Assembly: GCA_903772945.1 (NCBI GenBank)
Contig: CAICTM010000117.1
Span: 50,679-114,678, forward strand
DNA length: 64,000 nt
Source of the DNA: Seminavis robusta
Lineage: Eukaryota > Bacillariophyta > Bacillariophyceae > Naviculales > Naviculaceae
Reading direction: 5' to 3'
A program made the position numbers and the translations under genes. The first letter of the stretch is position 1, and every line of letters begins with the position of its first letter. Shown in pieces: positions 12,773 through 24,000 of the stretch. Below the pieces are notes generated by a model that ran no database searches, was not told the origin of the DNA, and saw nothing but the letters and a program-made list of their open reading frames with translations.

Positions 12773-13422
12773 TTAGTTGAATGACATTTGATTATCACTG
12801 CGCTGACATGCCTGAAGCTGTTCGTAAAGGAACGAGCACGACTGCTGATCTCCCTTGTTGATTTGAAGGCATTCGTAGAACATTTGTTTATCATTGGCAC
12901 AAGCACCCATCAATTGTGGTTGCTGCTGCGTCATCATGGACTGTTGCTGTTCCTGTTCGACCGGAGCGCCTTCGCCACCGCCTCCCATGCTTCCAGCCAC
13001 GGCACCGACGGCACGATGGGCAATGGCGGAACCAGTTCCAAAGGCCATTCCCTGTGCAATGGTGGATCCAATCCCAGACAGCATGCCGCCGCCAGCAGCG
13101 GGTGCCTGCATGGGAGCAGGAGTGCTAGTAGATGCATTACGGGCAGGAGGAGCTGCGGCAGGACGACGAGCAGGAGCTGGAGCCGCACGGCGACTGCCAA
13201 GACCACCACCACCACCGCCACGACGAGATCGCTATCAAATCGCAAAAACAGAGAAGAAAGAAGGAAAAAAGGTGAGAGAAAGGCATCGGAAAAACACAAA
13301 AGATTCTTCCACTCGAGGGTGGCCATCCTCTTTCTCTCCATCCAACTAGTGATGAATCAAGGAGAGACGCCCGACCCGAAACGAACACTGCCAACACCGC
13401 CATTGTCAACACTTACACCCAT
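12773..13422 (-). CDS. Twin CX9C (CHCH) domain protein, CHCHD2/CHCHD10/Mix17-like
   Basis: Two exons: 13422-13417, which encodes only Met-Gly, and 13231-12773. The donor is GTAAGT and the acceptor GATAG, and the product is 154 aa. The N-terminus is rich in Arg, Gly, Pro and Ala (RSRRGGGGGG then APAPARRPAAAPP), as expected for mitochondrial targeting. A Gly/Ala-rich hydrophobic middle follows (GMLSGIGSTIAQGMAFGTGS). The C-terminus has two CX9C pairs, Cys113/Cys123 and Cys134/Cys144. In this family the four Cys form two disulfides during Mia40-dependent import into the intermembrane space, and the protein works in respiration and cristae organisation. Length and layout match CHCHD2/10 (about 140-150 aa). 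The 2-codon first exon is unusual, but the donor fits the consensus perfectly. Confidence 0.88.
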
Positions 13423-14330
13423 GATTATTATATTAGTTAGTTAGCTGGTAGCTGTTGTTGTCCTTGAAAGTAGCAAGGGTTTTGCTTTTTGTGTTGTTTC
13501 CATTGGAGGCTGAATTGGCCAACGAGGGTTCCCACTCAAAGATCCACTTCTTGGTACATTTTCTACGAAGAATCACCGTTCACAAAAACGGTTGGCGGAG
13601 GGACGTTCGACGGAGATGATGTGGAAGTGACGCTTGACAGCCTTTGAATCGTGTTTGATCTGGTGCGTTGCTTTGGGATTGGCTTGACGAGTTGTGGGAG
13701 TGCAACATCGGCGGCCTTCGAAAGAGCTCGGGTCGTGCTGAAGGGTGGCGCTTGGTGTGGCGGAGACCAACATCTATCTACCTCTCTATCTATTTAAAGG
13801 TAGTGGGTTGCTGAAGGATCCAAGCTCTGATATACAAGGGACCCCGCCCTCTCCTTTCTTCGTCGTCAATGCCATGTCCCGCCGAACGCAATCCACCCGG
13901 CATCGTTCTCCGCTAGTACATCACATGAAAGCACAGCACATCACATCAAAGACGACGATGAAGTCTCCAAAGCATCTACCAAAACATCTACAGCTGCTAG
14001 CTAGTAGTGAGATACTGTAAGATCGCAACAGATCCTGTTCCTGGCAGATACGAGCCGTATCGCGGCAGCACAGAAAAGAATTTTTTATGAGCCTTGAAAC
14101 CCGCAAGATCCGCGTGGGAGTGACAATACGGATCAATTGTTCATTCACACGCGTTCCTTCATGGAAACCCATAGGAACATTGGAGGATTGAAAGGTAAAC
14201 CACGACAACCTTGGTGGACAAGATTTGCTGCTGATTGACTTTGTTGGCTCAAATCCATAAACTTCTTGGATTGGCAAAAGTTCCACAGGTAACTTGCTCT
14301 TATAGCTACTATACACAATAATTCAACAAA
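13423..14330. other. Intergenic region with a possible promoter
   Basis: No convincing gene. A TATTTAAAG element lies near 13791. The short ORFs on both strands show no domain. Confidence 0.4.
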
Positions 14331-15027
14331 ATGGAAACCATGTTGATGCAAAAGCTCCTCGACAAAGAACAAACCAAAGTTTTCGACAAAAGAGACAAGG
14401 GTGAATTCGAACAAGAAATGGTTCCGGATGAAGCAATCCATACCGCCAGAGTTGCAAGCAGCCTCCTTGGAATTTGCATTGGAATCTTCATCCAAGGCTC
14501 CACTTTGGCATTGTCCTATCTGCTAACAGTTTTTGTTGGGTTTGAAGATGACGCTCTGTCTGACCGAGTCTGCTACACTGTAGCATTGGTTTGGTCTGTT
14601 GTTTCCAGCATGATGGGTGTGAGTGTGCTTCTTTTGATGAGAAGCATCTTGATCACAGCATTTTACTCAACACATGATAGCGACATTGAACACAACACAA
14701 GAACTCTTGAAGCCCAGGAAGAACTCATGGCCCAAATCATCGACATCACCCAGAAATACTACACGATCGGCTCATTGTTTGGATTTGGCTTGTCATGGAC
14801 TGTTGCTGACTACCTTCTGGGCCTCAAAAGGCCACCTTTATCCAAGTTTCGCAACTCTATCAATTGCCATTGTTTGGTACATTTGTTCTTCCACCAAGTG
14901 CGCCTCCTTCAAAGGCCACTGCGCCAAGATCCAAGATAAGGATGAGGAGGACCACCTTGGCCCCAACAAAGATATTTCTGCGACTTGGGACTTGGAACAT
15001 CCGGCTTCCAAGCAGGCCCAGGGCTGA
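14331..15027 (+). pseudogene. Four-TM diatom membrane protein gene with a frameshift
   Basis: The ATG frame runs 202 codons. It encodes a charged N-terminus, then MVPDEAIHTARVASSLLGIC and hydrophobic segments near residues 46-68, 82-105 and 145-165. After about 14830 the hydrophobic, family-like sequence continues in the +1 frame (LYPSFATLSIAIVWYICSST, then a charged tail) to a stop at 15025-15027. The switch lies at a run of four A at about 14827-14831; one A fewer would join the frames. The (D/E)EAI-ARVA-LxGxxxGIFxQ signature is known to me from a large uncharacterised diatom family. The frameshift may be a real lesion or an assembly error, so pseudogene status is provisional. Confidence 0.55.
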
Positions 15028-15289
15028 TTCCCTGAAACACCAACAAAGCCTATATACCGGTATTAGCAAAGTAGCAGCACAGTGTGTATACATATTTGCT
15101 CCAAAACTGCCGCGGTCTACCAGGTTTGAGAGTAAAATAAAAGTAAGATTCAATAATTACTAAGTATCCAACATATGAATTAAGTAAGACTGGGTGGTAG
15201 CCACCACATTTTGTCATCGCGTAACAGGCTATACTATGTCATGGCATCTCCTCCGCTACATCTTGTTGTGGAAGGAGGAAAGCCCAATC

Positions 15290-15899
15290 GACCATTCAGT
15301 CACACCAGACTGGCCATCGTTGTCGATTCTGGTCAGCTGCGCAGAGCTTCCTCCCACCGTCAGAATCGAGGGGCATAGCCAGAAACTCCTCACATCCAGA
15401 GGGCGTTCTCCATCTCTCGCTGCATGTGCATTCGCTCGTGCTCAAAACTGTATCGATGTGCACAACTCGTGCTTGCTCCTCGATCTCCGATGCAGACACA
15501 TCAGAACGACAAAACCAGTCATATCTGTTGGGTTCCAAGTTCCCATTGAAGCATGCGCGTTGCTTCCTGGAACACCCTGTCACCAGTCCACTCAAAGCCA
15601 GGCACCATGAGTGTCAGGTGTGTGCCGATGGAACCAACGACCTCCACTCCCAAAGGATCCATGAAGGCAGTTTGCACCACGGAGGTCAATTTCTGAGTTG
15701 ACCCGGAAGCTTTTTCTTGACGTATGGAAGCCGAACGCATGATGGCGGAAGCCACGCCACCCTTGGATTGAACTATGCTCAGTGATGTAATCACATGTGA
15801 TGACCTCTTGCAAGTGATGCTGAGCCAAGATGGACTGTGTTGTCCATCATTCATCACTGCATTTGCCACAGTACGTTCCAAGGGAACTCGTGTGAACAA
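15290..15899 (-). pseudogene. Possible degenerate gene of unknown family
   Basis: A minus-strand frame from 15899 to 15519 has plausible coding composition (for example FMDPLGVEVVGSIGTHLTLM and VPGFEWTGDRVFQEATR). It breaks, and the next frame continues with similar quality (ASEIEEQARVVHIDTVLS). I do not recognise the family. It lies immediately downstream of LRR gene B. It could be a decayed gene, or a gene with an intron I could not place. Confidence 0.25.
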
Positions 15900-15954
15900 A
15901 CAAAGAGCCGGAACTCAATACAACGCCGAGAAAGCTGCACACGCATCACTTTGA

Positions 15955-18283
15955 CTATCTTGTTCTACTATGGGTGCAAGGAGTACAATTGCATCCGCAG
16001 AGACAAGTACCCTGGCATGCTGCATCTACTGTCCTGACACGTTGGCACTGCCTACCAAAACACTGAAATCTCTCTTTGTACAATTTGCTGCACAGCTTGT
16101 CAGGGATCCTGCCTGATAACAAAGTATTTTTCAGTACCAAGCTTGTCAAGTTGTCCAAGGCATGCAGCTCCGTCGGAATTGTGCCAGATAGGTATGTATT
16201 CTGCAGTTCCAGCTGCTTGAGACTGGAGAGCACACCAATTTCTGTTGGAATGGAGCCTGAGAACAGGTTGTCCTTGATGGACAACACCTGCAACTTTGTC
16301 AGTTCCGACAAGAGATGAGGTGGTAGTCTACCATTCAAATGGTTTGAGCCAAGCTTCAACTGGGCGAGATCTGCAGGATGAAAACTGAAGAAAGTGAGTG
16401 AAAAATGTACATAATATCATAAAAAAGACAAGAACTTCAACTTACTGGGCAACTCTGATAGCACACGAGGAAAGGTTCCGGAGATTGAACAATTCTGGAG
16501 AGTAAGCAGAGCCTTTCAGAGTCGGACAACATCCAATGGGCATTTTTTGAATAGCCGTGCAAGTCAAAAAGGAATGAGAAAAGCACCATTTCCACCCACA
16601 AAGTCTAGTTAGAAAGCCTTACCAGATTGGTTACTTTTTTGATCTCCACAGGTAGCGTCCCTTTGATGTTCCAATCTTCCAAAAAGAGAACAAAGAGTTC
16701 TGATAGCTCTCCAAGGTTCACTGTGCCAGCAAAGAAAGCAAAGTTCAGTCAGTGAATGATCAGCAGCCTTTAAAACACTCTGGCTAGTCCAGATGGGACT
16801 ACCGATACTCAACATGAAAATGATGTCTCCTCCTCAACCTCCATATTAGTGAGGCTAAGTGTTTTCAAATGGTGCATATGCCTTACAACCTCTGGAAGGA
16901 GGTAATCCGGATTAAGTCCAGGACTCCCTTCCACAGAAAAATGTTTCATCTGTTGCAACTGGTAGATCTCACTGGGGAAGGTCCCTGAAATGATCAAAGA
17001 AGTCCAAATGTTAGCTTCCTGTATCCACAAGCAACGAATACATGAACGCATACGATACCTGTGAGAGCTGTGTTTATCAAAGTAAGATCTGTTAGGTTCA
17101 ACAAATTGCCAAGCTCTGAAGGAAGAGGCCCAGAGATGTGACTGTGGGTGACTCTGAGACTGGTAAGATATTGCAGACAACCCAACTCTGTTGGAAGGCT
17201 GCCTGAAAGACCAGATAAACCAAATGACATCATTGTGAGGTTTGTCAAGAGTCCAATCTCTGTTGGGAGGGTTCCAGAAAGTTCAGCGTTTCCAGAAATC
17301 TGCAATGTTTGTAAGCCATTGCCCAGCAAGAATATCTCAGGAGGAAGTGTTCCTTCCAGATTGTTGGCATTCCAAAATACCAGTGCCTTGATTTCTCCCA
17401 TCTCATTACAGGACAGGTCTGGAGAGAATGTGAGATTCCAGAAAATTTGTTCCCAGCTGCATTCATTAGTCTCCCAATCCAGCCAGCCACGATGTTTCAC
17501 CCAATAGTCCCCTCTTGTGGAACAGTAGAATGTGGCCAGAGCAAATCTTTGTGCCAGTCTCCATTTTGGTAGATCTGGTTGAGTGAAGAAGGTTTGGTTA
17601 TTGATGTTGTTGACCAACCATTGATATGCCTTGGACTGAGGAGATCTGGAGTTTGCCAGAGCCTCTTGTGTGTAGTGAGGTAGATTGAGTGACTCCAAAA
17701 AGGTCTGTTCTGTTGCAACTTCCACAGGATTTGCAGGAATATGGATTGATTCATTTTGATTTTGTAGTTGATTTCTGTTTCCTTGTGTGGATGTCAGCAC
17801 AAAAATGAGGACAATAATAGACACAACAAGGAGAGCCACAATGATCTCAGCGGAAAGGGAACAAAGCAATTTTTGCCTCCAGTACTGTCTTGATCTCTGG
17901 TCCGTTGGAAGTGGCTCTGCATTGGGTAACAAGTCTATCTGCTGATCATCGTCTATAGGATGTGCAATGATTTCATCATCTGCAATTTCTTCAACCCAAT
18001 TGTCAAGGCCTTCCTCACTGGTACCAGTATTACTCCTGTCATTTGCAAGAAATGGACCATCAACGGGATAGGCTCCAGGTATCCATTGTAGTTGTCTACA
18101 AGAATATCCAGGTTGTCTTGTTAGAATTGTTTGTTGTGGCATTTGTGCATCCTCTGCGGTACTGTCATAGTTGTTGTTGTTGTTGTTGTCAATCTCCTTT
18201 TCGGCGACTTGTACTAGCTCCACGTCTCCAGCTGTCTCAAGCTCAAGACGTGCAGCATCAGCTCTTTCTCTGACAATTTTCAT
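15955..18283 (-). CDS. LRR receptor-like membrane protein, paralogue B
   Basis: Exons 18283-17059, 16984-16814, 16720-16623, 16512-16446 and 16370-15955, with GT-AG junctions and matching phases, give 658 aa from the ATG at 18283. The cytoplasmic part is shorter than in A and carries PGAYPVDG near residue 69 and a polyAsn run. The basic RSRQYWRQKLLCS precedes a TM segment at about 142-162. The ectodomain has the same cap (LPKWRLAQRFALATFYCST, NECSWEQ), LRRs and a Cys-rich end (CLCGCNCTPC). The start is uncertain: the frame stays open upstream without an ATG, and another ATG at about 18501 begins MSNNNNNNNN followed by Asp residues in a different frame, so a 5' exon may exist. The gene diverges from the SEC14 gene across a shared repeat block. 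Confidence 0.83.
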
Positions 18284-18576
18284 AATATCAAAGCCACTTG
18301 TGGTGGTGGCAGCAGGACTACTACTAGGACAAGAAGAAGAACGACTCGAGGAATCATCAGGATCATCTTGCGTTTGTTTTTAAAATAATAGACTCATGCT
18401 CTTCTTGACAATTTTCTGAATTTCCTAGCTGCAATCTCAACTCCACGATCTTGAGAAGATCAACATCATCATCATTGTTGTTGTTGTTGTTGTTATTAGA
18501 CATGGTGGTCAATCAACGGATAAAGCAAAGCAATTACCTCGGCAGTCTATCTGCCTGAGCCCTCACCCCCTTTTTT

Positions 18577-19001
18577 GGTATTTCCTGCTTCCTGCTTCCT
18601 GTTTCCTGCTTCCTGTTTCCTGTTCCGGTGAAGCCAAAATATAGGGATAGAGATAGGCACAAGCCAACTCTACAATTTAGGGGTAGGAATAAATCATGAT
18701 TATTCAAGGTTAGTGCACTCAATACAATAATCCAGCAGAAGCTACAAACGTTACAGGTACGTACGGGAGTGACAGCTGTAAAATTATGGTTAGCGGGCGG
18801 CAACACACGACGAAGTCGGGTGTTGTCGCCAGGGCTAGCTTAAATAAAAAGAAGGTTATAATGAAGGAATGATACCGGGCGGCAACACACGTTCGTCGTG
18901 TGTTGCCGCCAGGGCTACCTTGAAAGAAGGGTGCAATCTCAAACATGTTATCATTCTTCTATCTGTCTTTCTGCCGAGGTATCGCAGCTCCCGCTGACTT
19001 A
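18577..19001. repeat. Dispersed repeat block, copy 2
   Basis: Matches 4803-5282 in order: microsatellite (TTTCCTGC-type, 7 bp) at 18581-18625; CCGGTGAAGCCAAAATATA; palindromic units at 18793-18842 and 18872-18924; and the terminal CCGAGGTATCGCAGCTCCC and GCTGACTT. The microsatellite unit has drifted from TTTCCTA to TTTCCTG/TTCCTGC. It lies between LRR gene B and the SEC14 gene. Confidence 0.75.
18878..18910. repeat. Perfect 14-bp inverted repeat with a 5-nt loop
   Basis: GGCGGCAACACACG, loop TTCGT, then CGTGTGTTGCCGCC. It is the only perfect copy among the four related palindromic units in the window; the others (5072, 5152, 18793) have mismatches. It could form a hairpin or be a dimeric binding site. 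Confidence 0.9.
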
Positions 19002-19226
19002 AATCCATGGGGAAACCATTTTCCGTCAGAGATCTCTCACGGCGAATCTTTGGATCCAACGGTCTTCGCCCAAGCGCCAACACGCTTGTTTGACACTTCC
19101 TTGATCCTTGATGATGCCCTAATGTTCCGCATCACCCTTGCTTTCACTGTCTCTTTATTAGCAATACGTAGCTTTCCAATACAAACCCATTCTAACTTTA
19201 CTAATAATTGAGTAACGACACACACG

Positions 19227-20492
19227 ATGGGCAACATTTGCTTCTGCTGTCCTTCGAACGACGACTTGAATGATGACGATGTGTCGGCAAACGAGCGAGA
19301 TGGTCTCCTGCAACGAAGGAAAAAGCCGTCGAGTAGTTCGAGGATCCTGGGGATCATTCCAGTAGACGACGATTGGGCCGATGAGATTTGGTACGATGCG
19401 TTGGAACACAAGGGCAGCAGTAGTATTCGGAACACGCATTCCGTGGACAGTGGCATGCATTACCACGATGCGCAAGAAGAAGAAGAAGAAGAACACCAAG
19501 AAAAAGACGAAGCCGTCTTTTTGTTTTCCGATGACGAATTGTCCATTTTGAAAAATGCCTTGGCGGAACAGTTCCCCGACGACAGTCACTACATGAGCGA
19601 TGCCTATCTACGATCGGTCGCCAGCAAACCGTACAGCAAAGACCCTACACAACGACGTCCTCTGGAATACACTCTGGAAAAACTAATTCACGTGCTGCAA
19701 TGGCGACACGAAAATCGAGCGTCGCAATTGCCCACGTATATTGATCACTGCAATACACTCGACTATAAACAACAACCCAAATTTGCTCAAGCCATGGTGG
19801 AATCTCTCAACAATGGAAGCATGTATTGGCACGGTCTCACCAAAGGTGGTCGTCCCGTGCTATGGATTCGCACCAATCGAAAATTCTGGTATCCCAACGT
19901 GCAAGCCGAAGTCGATGCTCTCATTGCCATGGCCGATGCCGGAATTATGGCCATGCCACCGGGTGTGACAGATTTTGTCGTCGTCAGTCACTCGTACAAA
20001 CCACCCCCGCCCAATCCAACCTTTGCCTTTCAAATGTTAAAGGGACTCGTCAAGGGATATCCCGATCGCATGCAGTCTCTCATGAGTGCTCCCGTATCGG
20101 GCATTGTCGAATTTTGTATGAATTTGTTATTGCCACTCATGCCAGGACGGTTGGCACATAAATTCCACTTTTACAATGAAGCCCATGCCGTACAACACTT
20201 GACGAGATTGCTACAACATGGACTCGATGATATTCCAACCTTTTTGGGAGGACCCAACAAAGATCACGATGTATACTATCCAGAACAAAACAAATGTCCC
20301 AGTCGGGGTCAAGGCATGTTGACATTTGATTGGTATGGAATGAAGGAGCGTCTGCAAGAGCAATGTGACTTGTTTGCGCAACAACAGCAAGAACAACAAC
20401 ATCAACAGGAACAACAACAAAAAGACATGATACTTCACCAAGGAGACAGTGTGGATGGGAACATTATAGTGAACACTAATGGTTTCGTTTGA
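19227..20492 (+). CDS. SEC14/CRAL-TRIO domain lipid-transfer protein with a lipidated N-terminus
   Basis: Single exon, 421 aa. The N-terminus MGNICFCC has Gly2 and three Cys, a typical site for N-myristoylation with palmitoylation, so membrane attachment is likely (inference). An acidic linker follows. A CRAL-TRIO domain spans about 150-355: MYWHGLTKGGRPVLWIRTNR, then VVVSHSYKPPPPNP, and HKFHFYNEAHAVQHLTRLL leading to DIPTFLGG. Proteins of this family bind and exchange phosphoinositides or other small lipids. The C-terminus is Gln-rich (CAA repeats at 20385-20420). The repeat block shared with LRR genes lies just upstream and may be part of a bidirectional promoter region. Confidence 0.87.
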   Translation: MGNICFCCPSNDDLNDDDVSANERDGLLQRRKKPSSSSRILGIIPVDDDWADEIWYDALEHKGSSSIRNTHSVDSGMHYHDAQEEEEEEHQEKDEAVFLFSDDELSILKNALAEQFPDDSHYMSDAYLRSVASKPYSKDPTQRRPLEYTLEKLIHVLQWRHENRASQLPTYIDHCNTLDYKQQPKFAQAMVESLNNGSMYWHGLTKGGRPVLWIRTNRKFWYPNVQAEVDALIAMADAGIMAMPPGVTDFVVVSHSYKPPPPNPTFAFQMLKGLVKGYPDRMQSLMSAPVSGIVEFCMNLLLPLMPGRLAHKFHFYNEAHAVQHLTRLLQHGLDDIPTFLGGPNKDHDVYYPEQNKCPSRGQGMLTFDWYGMKERLQEQCDLFAQQQQEQQHQQEQQQKDMILHQGDSVDGNIIVNTNGFV

Positions 20493-21049
20493 GGAGATTA
20501 TTATTTTGGAGTGATGTATTTGTGGGGAACCAAATCAGTGGACTGACTTGTAAGATGTTTTCAGAGCATCCGTGGCGGGCAGCATTTGTTTACTGAAATG
20601 ATACTGTAACGTATGTTAGCTGGCGCATTCTCGAAACAAATTGTGGTTTGCCAGTGCTGCTTGCTACATAGCTAGCTAGCTAGCTTCATTCGTTAAGGGT
20701 CTATGAATGTGCTTATCATCACAGCCTACTCACCTACCGGTACTGTCAAAACAACACTGATTGTCGCGCCACAAAGCCTACTGTATACCAGCCAAGCGAC
20801 TTGCTCTACTTGGGAGACGTATGAAACATCTTCTCCTGGAGGCAAAATTGCGCATTTTGTTGGCAGTTCCCAAACTCAAGTTCGAGGCTGCACTCCTTCC
20901 AGGCTTCTCTTCGAATTGTGCGGCGTGAAGTGGCTACGAGAAAAGCTCTATTATTAGCTGTTTATCTCTCGAGAGTAAGGAGAGCAACGGTGGGCCAGCA
21001 GGCGCAACCCTCGCGGGGATGCAAGGCTGAGTGTCGTGAAGGAGCCATG
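20493..21049. other. Convergent 3' intergenic region
   Basis: Lies between the SEC14 gene and the zf-C3H1/LRR gene. It includes AGCTAGCTAGCTAGC near 20670-20685 and no supported gene. Confidence 0.5.
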
Positions 21050-24000
21050 CTAGGACTCTTCTCTTTGAACTTCCTCGTCTCTGTCCCCCGTCACAACCGG
21101 TGCGGAAAAGAATCGCAGCTTTGGCAATTCGAGGGTGAGCTGTGCTGAGTTGCTCATTGTGAATTCGCTTCCGGCCAGCTGGAGCTCTTCCAATTGCTTC
21201 AGTCTTCTCAAAGACAAAGGAAAGGAAGTAAAGGCATTGTTGCAGAGCAGCAGCTTTCGCAGCATGGACAGTCTTCCAAAGGACGATGGCAATGCTTGGA
21301 GTTTGTTGTCATTTGCTGCAAAGCTCCGGAGATTCTTCAATGCTCCAAAAGAGTCCGGAAGGAAGACAAGATTGTTTCGAGACACGTCGAGAGCCTACAA
21401 AAGGGAACACGCGGGGCAAGAAGATAGGATAGGATTTGCACTTTCATCTCCAGAGACAGGAAGCAAAACAACAAATCAAAACGCACCTTCAAGTTCGACA
21501 GGTAGACACCAAACGAAAATGGCAGATCGAGTAGCTCACAAGAAACGAGGCTCAAGGAGGTGATCTTATTTCCATAAACAAGCAGACTCATCGGGAACCT
21601 TGTTGACAGTTCTGATCTAGATAGACTTTGGATGCTTGATCCAGATTGCAGTACAATTGAAAGGTCCTCAGTTCCATCCCTCAGCAACGAGGTGCTCAGG
21701 CTGCTCAGCTTTGTGGCTTCTTTCGAACCATTGGATTTTGTTGCCCGTGCACTACCTGGTAGCTTCATTCGAGCCAGAAGGTTCCAGTCGCCCGCAAGGC
21801 AAACGTGGTGTAGGTCCAATCCCAGCATTGCAACCGTGATTGCCAGTGCCTCGTGTTGCTGCTTCAAATCCTTCGGTAACAACGTCCCCGAGCGCCGTGC
21901 TGGCTTGTTTGTCGTCATGGCTTGTTGGCTAAACGGAAGAGAACTCCGCAGGTGAAGCAATTGTGACCAAAGAAGTTCCGAATATGTCATAAAGTTGGGC
22001 AGTTTGCTCTTGGTGGTTGAAATGCTCAGTGCGTCTTCTAATCGATGCTGAGCTTTAGCGTATTGACCAAGGCGACAAGAAAGGCTCGCAGATGCTGCCA
22101 AGATGGGAGTGAACAGGAGCTCGAGAATGGGAGATTCGTCATCAGCGCTTCGGGGGTTGTTCGTCAACTGCTTTATGATTCCGTAGATTGCAACGTCAAG
22201 CTGTACCAATGAAGAGAAGGCAAGAGCATGGATGTTGCCCCCTTCAAGACCATTTAGATAATCCACAGCTCCTTCCAGAACACCAAGAAGGATGTATCCG
22301 AAGTATATGTAAGACCTTTGAAAGACGGCAGAACGTGGGAGAACTCTTGTTCGCTGGCAAAGACGACTTTTCACAATAGTCCAGATTGACTTCACGTAGT
22401 CGTTTGCCGCTGCATCCAACGAGAAACGCGCTCGGACTGCGGACGAGAACACGAGTGCCTCCCGCAAGTTTGATAGCAAAGCGAGACTGAGCCGCATTTC
22501 ATGCTTGTCGTCCGAGACGCCTTCTGCGTCGTCTTTGCGAAAAACCGCCTCTTTGACAGATTCACGAATATACCAAGCATCAAGCTTCCGCCCGTGATTG
22601 GGGTATCCTTGCTCTAAATCATTCTCCCCGCTCTCAGAGAGCATGCCCGATAATTGGTTCGACCAGTCAGAACCCCAATGCAAGGACCAAGGTTCGTCCT
22701 CGGTGCTGATGGCGAGAGCATGGTGACATCGCTTCAAGCGATCTGAAATGAGTGCAAGTAGCAACTGGCAGCGAAATGTGCCGCGGATGCCATGCTGGCA
22801 GGAGTAAGCGGTTTTCAGCGTTGGTAGTAAAGTCTCCAAAACCTGATGGAAAACGGCCGTGGTCTTGCCCTCGACCGTGCTGTTTTCTCTTGACGCGCTC
22901 CGCATCACGTTCGCTGCAATGGTGCACAATGGCTCCGTCAAGTCAAATCTTCCAGCATGGACCATTAGACCGGCACAGTCCACTACCCTGGCGGTGAACG
23001 CAAACACTTGTTGAGCTGAACTGGAGGTTGGGATGGTTCCATGATATTCTAGTACACGCGGCCCGTCTTTGTTTCTGTGAGCTTGGAATTCCCCGTAAGA
23101 GAGTAGAAAGTCATCAAACGAAGAGAGCTCTTGGGGTGTGTTTTGCGACATTCCGTTTTCCTCGCTACGCCACCACGGCCAGCTTGGAATCTTTTCAATC
23201 GAGGTTTGCAATTCCTCATTTGCTCCTGAAGTCCTGCCTGTCGTGAGGCGTAAGAGTCCAGCAGTCTCCAAGTCGACGACGCCATCTGATTCATCGTCTG
23301 CGTCAGATTCCCCGCGTTCCTCCACTGAACCGTCGCCGAAAGGGATGAAATCCATGTTCGCATCGAACTCGTTGGAGGCAACAACATGCTCATTGTCGTT
23401 CTCCTGCGAATCACTTTTTGTTTCGGCCCCGCGTTCCTCCACTGAACCGTCGCCGAAAGGGACGAAATCCATGTTCGCATCGAACTCGTTGGAGGAACAA
23501 CATGCTCATTGTCGTTCTCCTGCGAATCACTTTTTGTTTCGGCCCCGCGTTCCTCCGCTGACCCGTCGCCAAATGGGATGAAATCCATGTTTGCATCAAA
23601 CTCGTTACAGGCAACATCATCCTCATTCTCTTGCGGTTCACTTCTTGTTTCGGCCCGGCGTTCCTCAACTGAACCGTCGCCGAATGGGATGAAATCCATG
23701 TTCGCATCAAACTCGTTACAGGCAACATCATTCTCTTCACTTCTTGCTTCGGCTGATTGTTCGTGGGTATGCTCTCCTTCCAAATGCGCCGCTGCGGGTG
23801 CTTGGACCATTTTGGATTCGTCATGTGACAGTTCTCTTGTGTCATCATCGTCGTTGGATGATGCGAGTTGTCGGGTAGCGGCCAATTGGTCAACTTGCGC
23901 GGTAGCTTCCGTGACACCTTGTTCCTCCTTGGCTTCTACAAGTATTGATCTCTGCTTGTCGCTCGCTTCCTCCAATTTTTCTTCGTCCGTGTTTTGTTGT

